A stretch of 64,000 bases of DNA from Cellulomonas sp. Root930 (GTDB lineage Bacteria > Actinomycetota > Actinomycetes > Actinomycetales > Cellulomonadaceae): NCBI GenBank assembly GCA_001429255.1, contig LMJI01000001.1:847256-911255 (forward strand), given 5' to 3'. Below are positions 60,047 through 64,000 of the stretch, one piece after another. Positions within the stretch are counted from its first letter, which is position 1, and each line of letters starts with the position of its first letter. Under the pieces are notes generated by a model. That model did no database searches and was not told the origin of the DNA. It saw only the letters and a list, made by a program, of their open reading frames with translations. The translations under genes and the position numbers were made by a program.

Positions 60047-60082
60047 GGGCTCACGCTAGGGGCACCGGCGGCCGCGCGCCGG

Positions 60083-61126
60083 TCAGGACGGGAGCGGCTC
60101 CGTCGGGCACGTCGAGAGCACCCGGACCATCGCGTCCTGCTCCGCCTGCGTCACCCACAGCCCGTACGCGTCCTTCACGCCGACCTGCCGCGCCACGTAC
60201 GCGCACCGGTACGCCTTGTGGGGCGGCAACCACGTCGCCGTGTCCCCATCGCCCTTCTGCTGGTTCAGCGGACCGTCCACCGCCAGGAGGTTCAGCGGGT
60301 CGTTGGCGAACGCCTCACGCGTGGCGACGTCCCACTGCTGGGCACCCTTCTGCCACGAGTCCGACAGCGCGACGACGTGGTCGATCTGCACCGCCGAGGA
60401 CGTGCCCTGCCCACGCACGAACAGGATCGTCTCGCCCGAGTACGGGTCCTGGAGCGTGCCGGACGCCACCACGCAGCCGTTCGTCCCCTCCTTGAGCACC
60501 TCCGGCTCGAGGTCCCGGCGCAGGATGTCGTTGCGCGTGTCGCACCCGTTGCGGTCGACGTCCTTCCACGTCTGGCCGTACAGCTCCCGGTCGTAGCCGG
60601 TCGTGGGTGCACGCCCCTTGACCGGCAGCAGGACGGCGGTCGCGAGGGCGGACCTCGTCTCTGCCGGCGGTGCGGGAGCAGGCTCGCCAAGGGTCGGGGA
60701 GGGGCTCGCGCTCGCGGTCGGCGCGGGGGTGGGCGTCGCAGCCGTGGTGCGCGGCGCCGTGCTCTGCGTGGTCGGTGCCGACGCGGGCCGGGCGGGCTGT
60801 GCCGGCGGTGAGGCGACCGCTGCAGCGGCTGCGAGACTGACGAACGAGCCGACGAGCAGGGATGCCGACGCCCCCCGACTCATCGGTCCGCCCAGCCACG
60901 AGCGTCGGCGCACGAGTGCGTAGAGCGCGGTGGCCCCGAGGTACACGCTGGCGAGGATGACGGCGTCTGACCAGGCCCGCTGCAGACCCACCAGTGCCAC
61001 GACGAGCAACCCGGCGATGCCGAGGATCCGTGCCGGCCCCCACCACCGCCTGGTCGGTAGCTCCTCAGGCGCGGGATCAGGAAGGGGAGGGTCGTCCCAC
61101 CATGCCTCCCCCATCGGCCCCGTCAC
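60083..61126 (-). CDS. Membrane-anchored HNH nuclease, GmrSD-C/DUF1524-like
   Basis: 347 aa from GTG 61126 (ATG 61114 possible). Residues ~25-105 hold three membrane helices and ~110-155 a Pro/Ala/Thr-rich spacer. The C-terminal nuclease has WKDVDRNGCDTRNDILRRDLEPEVLKEG, AVQIDHVVALSDSW, NDPLNLLAVDGPLNQQKGDGD and WLPPHKAYRCAYV, nearly identical in order to the protein at 53362-54051. The nuclease domain should face outside the membrane. No immunity gene is obvious beside it. Confidence 0.85.
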   Translation of the reverse strand: MTGPMGEAWWDDPPLPDPAPEELPTRRWWGPARILGIAGLLVVALVGLQRAWSDAVILASVYLGATALYALVRRRSWLGGPMSRGASASLLVGSFVSLAAAAAVASPPAQPARPASAPTTQSTAPRTTAATPTPAPTASASPSPTLGEPAPAPPAETRSALATAVLLPVKGRAPTTGYDRELYGQTWKDVDRNGCDTRNDILRRDLEPEVLKEGTNGCVVASGTLQDPYSGETILFVRGQGTSSAVQIDHVVALSDSWQKGAQQWDVATREAFANDPLNLLAVDGPLNQQKGDGDTATWLPPHKAYRCAYVARQVGVKDAYGLWVTQAEQDAMVRVLSTCPTEPLPS

Positions 61127-61248
61127 CCTCTGAGTATCGGCACCCTCGCGGTGGACCGTGACGGACCGAGGTCACGTGCGACGGGAGACGTGTCCCACGG
61201 ACTGGACACAGCGGGAAGATGATTGCGGTCCGCAACCTTGGGTCTGTC

Positions 61249-62610
61249 ATGGCCCGGATCCCCGCGACGCGCGTGAGCGTCGGCTTCGTCCTTCTGCTGT
61301 CGGCGCTCACCGCGATCGGCCCCCTCACCTTCGACACCTACCTCGCCGCGTTCCCGCAGATCGCCGACGACCTGAACGCCCCGGCCGCGGCCGTCCAGCT
61401 GACCATCGCTGCCTCGCTGGCCGGGCTCGCCCTGGGTCAGCTGCTGTTCGGGTCGATCTCCGACGCGTTCGGTCGTCGCCGGCCCCTGCTCGGCGCGCTC
61501 AGCGTGTACGTGCTGACGTCCGTCGGCCTCACCCTCGTGGAGAACATCACCGCGTTCACCGCGCTCCGGTTCGTGCAGGGCTTCACCGCCGCCGCCGGGA
61601 TGGTCCTGTCGCTGGCGATCGTCCGCGACCGGTTCGAGGGCCTCGCGGTGTCGAAGGTGATGGCGCGCCTGATGCTCGTCGTCGGCGTCGCCCCGATCCT
61701 CGCGCCCACCATCGGCGCGCAGCTGCTGCTGTTCGGGACCTGGCGGCTGATCTTCGTGTTCCTCGCCGCGACCGGCGCGATCCTGCTGGTCACGGCCTGG
61801 TTCACGCTCCGCGAGTCGCTGCCCTCCGAGCTGCGCCGCACCGGTGGCACCGGGGCCGCGCTGCGGACGTACCGCGACCTGCTGACCGACCTGCCGTTCC
61901 TCGGGCTCGCGCTCATGTCCGCGTTCTACCTGTCGGCCATGTTCACCTACGTCGCGTCGTCGACCTTCGTGTTACAGGACGGCTACGGCCTCTCGCCGCA
62001 GGAGTTCGGGTGGGTCTTCGCAGCCGGTGCGGTCGCGATCACGGCCGGGTCGCAGGTGAACGGCGCGCTCGTCGGGCGGTTCCGTCCGGAGCAGATCCTG
62101 TCCGGGGCCGTGGCGGCCGGCCTGGTGCTCAGCCTCTCGCTCTTCGCGGCGACGCTCCTCGGCGCTCCGTTCTGGCCCGTCACCGTCCTGCTCGTGCTCA
62201 CCCTCGGTACCGCGGGCTTCGTCCTGCCCTCGGCGCCGGCGATCGCGCTGGCGTCGAACCCGCACCGGGCCGGGTCGGCCGCGGCGCTGCTCGGTGCTCT
62301 GCAGTTCGGGCTCGGCGCGGTCATCGCCCCGCTGACGAGCCTCGGCGGGGAGCCGACCGCCGTGACGATGGGCGCCGTGATGGCCGGGGTCATCGTGGTG
62401 GCGGCCGTGCTGCTCGTCGCCGTGCGACGGTCCTGGGCGCGCGGTCCGGTCGAGGAGGCAGAAGGTGTCGTCGCGGCTGCGGGGCTCACGGAGGCCGAGC
62501 CGGCCTCCGTGGCGAGCGTCCGCGGCGCCGAGCGCGACCACCTGTCCGCGACGAAGGCCCGCGCGTTCGCCGCCGCGGCCGAGCCGGACGCGGTGCGCTT
62601 CCCCGGCTGA
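61249..62610 (+). CDS. Bcr/CflA-type MFS exporter
   Basis: 453 aa from ATG 61249; ATG 61219 in the same frame adds ten residues. Twelve helices with LSALTAIGPLTFDTYLAAFPQIADDL at the start, motif A as SISDAFGRRRPLLG and AGMVLSLAIVRDRF, typical of Bcr/CflA drug:H+ antiporters that confer resistance to bicyclomycin, chloramphenicol and similar drugs. The C-terminus carries a long Ala/Glu-rich tail. Monocistronic; substrate not predictable. Confidence 0.9.
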   Translation: MARIPATRVSVGFVLLLSALTAIGPLTFDTYLAAFPQIADDLNAPAAAVQLTIAASLAGLALGQLLFGSISDAFGRRRPLLGALSVYVLTSVGLTLVENITAFTALRFVQGFTAAAGMVLSLAIVRDRFEGLAVSKVMARLMLVVGVAPILAPTIGAQLLLFGTWRLIFVFLAATGAILLVTAWFTLRESLPSELRRTGGTGAALRTYRDLLTDLPFLGLALMSAFYLSAMFTYVASSTFVLQDGYGLSPQEFGWVFAAGAVAITAGSQVNGALVGRFRPEQILSGAVAAGLVLSLSLFAATLLGAPFWPVTVLLVLTLGTAGFVLPSAPAIALASNPHRAGSAAALLGALQFGLGAVIAPLTSLGGEPTAVTMGAVMAGVIVVAAVLLVAVRRSWARGPVEEAEGVVAAAGLTEAEPASVASVRGAERDHLSATKARAFAAAAEPDAVRFPG

Positions 62611-62713
62611 GCCGACAGCGTCACCACATCGCAACCTCGCACCTCCGCAAAGGTGTGGCGCAGGTCACATCGGCGACCTAGCCTGGACGTACGCGCACGA
62701 TGAAGGACGCACG

Positions 62714-63130
62714 ATGAGCTGGGTGATTCTCGCCGCAGTCTTCTTCCTTCCGGCGCTCGTCTTCGGGGCGATCTGGCAGCTCTTCCCGTCGCCCGACGAG
62801 CCGCCGCGATGGCGCACGTTCCTGGCCACCCGGCTGGAGCGGCTCGCTGCGCGTCTGCGCCCGCCTCGGCCCCCGACGTACGACCCGTTCATGACGCTGC
62901 GCGTGCAGGAGCGGCTGGGGGTGGTCGCCGACCATGTGCGCTCGCTGGAGCTCGATCCGCACACGTTCGCTCGTGCCGAGCGCATCATCGCGTCGCAGCT
63001 GGCCTACGACCAGCTCTTGATGGAGGCGTGCCAGCTGGCGGGCGTCGAGGTCCAGCCGGCGGCTAAGGGTGACCCGGCAGAGCGGTTCCGCGAGGAGGTC
63101 GAGCTCGCCTCCCGCGGCTGGGCCTGGTGA
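62714..63130 (+). CDS. Small single-helix membrane protein
   Basis: 138 aa from ATG 62714 with AAGGA eight bases upstream; TAGCCT at 62681-62686 is a possible -10. One N-terminal membrane helix (WVILAAVFFLPALVFGAIWQLF) is followed by a basic stretch (TFLATRLERLAARLRPPRPP) and an acidic helical tail with RAERIIASQLAYDQLLMEACQLAGVEVQP. I do not recognise the family. It may be a membrane-tethered accessory. Confidence 0.75.
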   Translation: MSWVILAAVFFLPALVFGAIWQLFPSPDEPPRWRTFLATRLERLAARLRPPRPPTYDPFMTLRVQERLGVVADHVRSLELDPHTFARAERIIASQLAYDQLLMEACQLAGVEVQPAAKGDPAERFREEVELASRGWAW

Positions 63131-63150
63131 GCCGTTGCCGCTGAGCGGTG

Positions 63151-64000
63151 TCAGCCCGCGCGCACCAGCAGGGTGCTCGGACCCTCGGCGGTCGGGCGGA
63201 TCTCGATGCGGTCGGCGATCGACTGCTTCAGAGCCTCGACGTGGGACACGACCCCCACCACCCGACCACCCGCGCGCAGGCGGCCGAGCTCGGCGAGCAC
63301 CGCGTCGAGCGTGTGCGGGTCGAGCGAGCCGAAGCCCTCGTCGACGAACAGCGTGCCCAGGTCCATGCCGCCGGCCTCGGCGGTGACGACGTCCGCCATG
63401 CCGAGCGCCAGGCAGAGCGACACGTAGAACGTCTCGCCGCCGGACAGGGTGCGCGGGTCGCGCGGTTGCCCGGTGACGTGGTCGACCACCCGCATGGCCA
63501 GACCGGTGTTGCGCGCGCGCACGTCCTCCTTCTCGTCGCTGCGGACCAGCTCGTAGCGACCGTCGGACATGAGCAGCAGCCGCTCGTTCGCGGCCGCGAC
63601 CACGTCCTCGAAGCGGCGCACGAGCACGAACGTGGCCAGCGAGAGGCTGCGCGCGTTGTCGCCCCCGCCCCCACCGGTCAGGTCGGCCAGCCGGGACACG
63701 GGACCGGCGGCCTCGACCTCGCGCGCGAGCGCCTCCGCCGCCGCCAGCACCTCGTCGGCCGCAGCGGTCGCGGCCGCGGCGCGCTCAGCGGCCACCCGGG
63801 CCTCCCCCGCGGCCTCCTCGGCGCGCGTCCGGGCGAGCGCCTCGGCGGAGCGCGTGCCGTCGACGTCCACCACCAGGTCCTCCGCCAGCTCCGCGATCGC
63901 GGGTTCGGCCAGACCAGCCGCCACGCGGTCCAGCGCGGACGCGTACGCGGTGACGATCCGGTCCAGCTCGGCGAGCACCTCGGCGGCGACGGCCGCTGCC
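63151..64000 (-). CDS. SbcC-type AAA/SMC ATPase, 3' end only
   Basis: The stop is at 63151 and the frame stays open to the window edge, so only the C-terminal ~283 residues are visible. A coiled-coil-like stretch rich in Ala/Glu/Arg precedes ARNTGLAMRVVDHVTGQPRDPRTLSGGETFYVSLCLALGMADVV (ABC signature LSGGE) and TLFVDEGFGSLDPHTLDAVLAEL (Walker B and D-loop). This is the half that completes the SbcC/Rad50 ATP site. With SbcD it cuts hairpins and processes DNA ends. The sbcD gene is not in the window. Confidence 0.88.
   Translation of the reverse strand, partial: AAAVAAEVLAELDRIVTAYASALDRVAAGLAEPAIAELAEDLVVDVDGTRSAEALARTRAEEAAGEARVAAERAAAATAAADEVLAAAEALAREVEAAGPVSRLADLTGGGGGDNARSLSLATFVLVRRFEDVVAAANERLLLMSDGRYELVRSDEKEDVRARNTGLAMRVVDHVTGQPRDPRTLSGGETFYVSLCLALGMADVVTAEAGGMDLGTLFVDEGFGSLDPHTLDAVLAELGRLRAGGRVVGVVSHVEALKQSIADRIEIRPTAEGPSTLLVRAG

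Noticed and set aside
1..64000. CRISPR arrays, insertion sequences or prophage
   Set aside because: No regularly spaced repeats, transposase, integrase or phage structural genes are seen; repeats present are short and low-copy.

Overview
The window is very GC-rich DNA with G/C-dominated third codon positions, many GTG starts and dense 1-4 base gene overlaps, which points to a high-GC actinobacterium. A type VII secretion locus, F420-type oxidoreductases, DUF6493/SWIM proteins, GH92 and GH113 glycosidases and an MT0933-type small protein together suggest Cellulomonadaceae, perhaps Cellulomonas. That placement is inference; no rRNA gene is present. It reads as chromosomal sequence: I see no CRISPR array, insertion sequence or prophage.

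Region 1 (1-15.6 kb) is the most distinctive part. A large secreted-toxin-like protein, cut by the left edge, is followed by three genes that share a small repeated domain, probably its immunity proteins. One of these (4232-5149) also carries a full copy of the toxin's C-terminal domain. From 5277 to 15607 runs a tightly coupled type VII secretion operon: FHA/RDD protein, a DUF6177-like protein, a very short EccB-like membrane protein, EccD, a MinD-like ATPase, a three-ATPase EccC, a small protein, a second P-loop protein and a family-5 type uracil-DNA glycosylase.

Region 2 (15.6-30.9 kb) is mixed metabolism and regulation: an uncharacterised protein, a VOC protein, a GH113-like glycosidase, an RDD protein, an HNH endonuclease directly behind tRNA-Arg(ACG) and a degenerate tRNA-like element, a TetR regulator with three identical operator palindromes facing an epimerase, an LLM oxidoreductase and acetyltransferase pair, an MFS exporter, a GH92 mannosidase and a GT4 glycosyltransferase.

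Region 3 (30.9-48.8 kb) opens with a SWIM/DUF6493 locus made of two convergently related DUF6493 paralogs around one SWIM zinc-finger protein. Then come a PPOX-fold protein, glucose-6-phosphate dehydrogenase, an LLM oxidoreductase, a lipoprotein, a DUF4956-VTC-Cthe_2159 surface cassette, an SRPBCC gene behind twin operators, a peptidase-like hydrolase and an MFS exporter that seems to start at CTG.

Region 4 (48.8-64 kb) holds a likely MerR-DUF2809-aquaporin-amino acid permease unit, two paralogous secreted HNH nucleases, a D-amino-acid cluster (fold-III PLP enzyme, RidA, N-acyl-D-amino-acid deacylase, MarR), an M50-like membrane peptidase, a DUF2993/LmeA protein, a Bcr/CflA transporter and the 3' end of an SbcC-type ATPase running off the right edge.

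Two window-wide patterns stand out. Tail-to-tail gene ends repeatedly share a single CTAG as both stop codons, and many genes start 6-8 bases after a TANNNT-like -10 hexamer with no ribosome binding site, which suggests leaderless mRNAs. No gene-free stretch exceeds about 200 bases.
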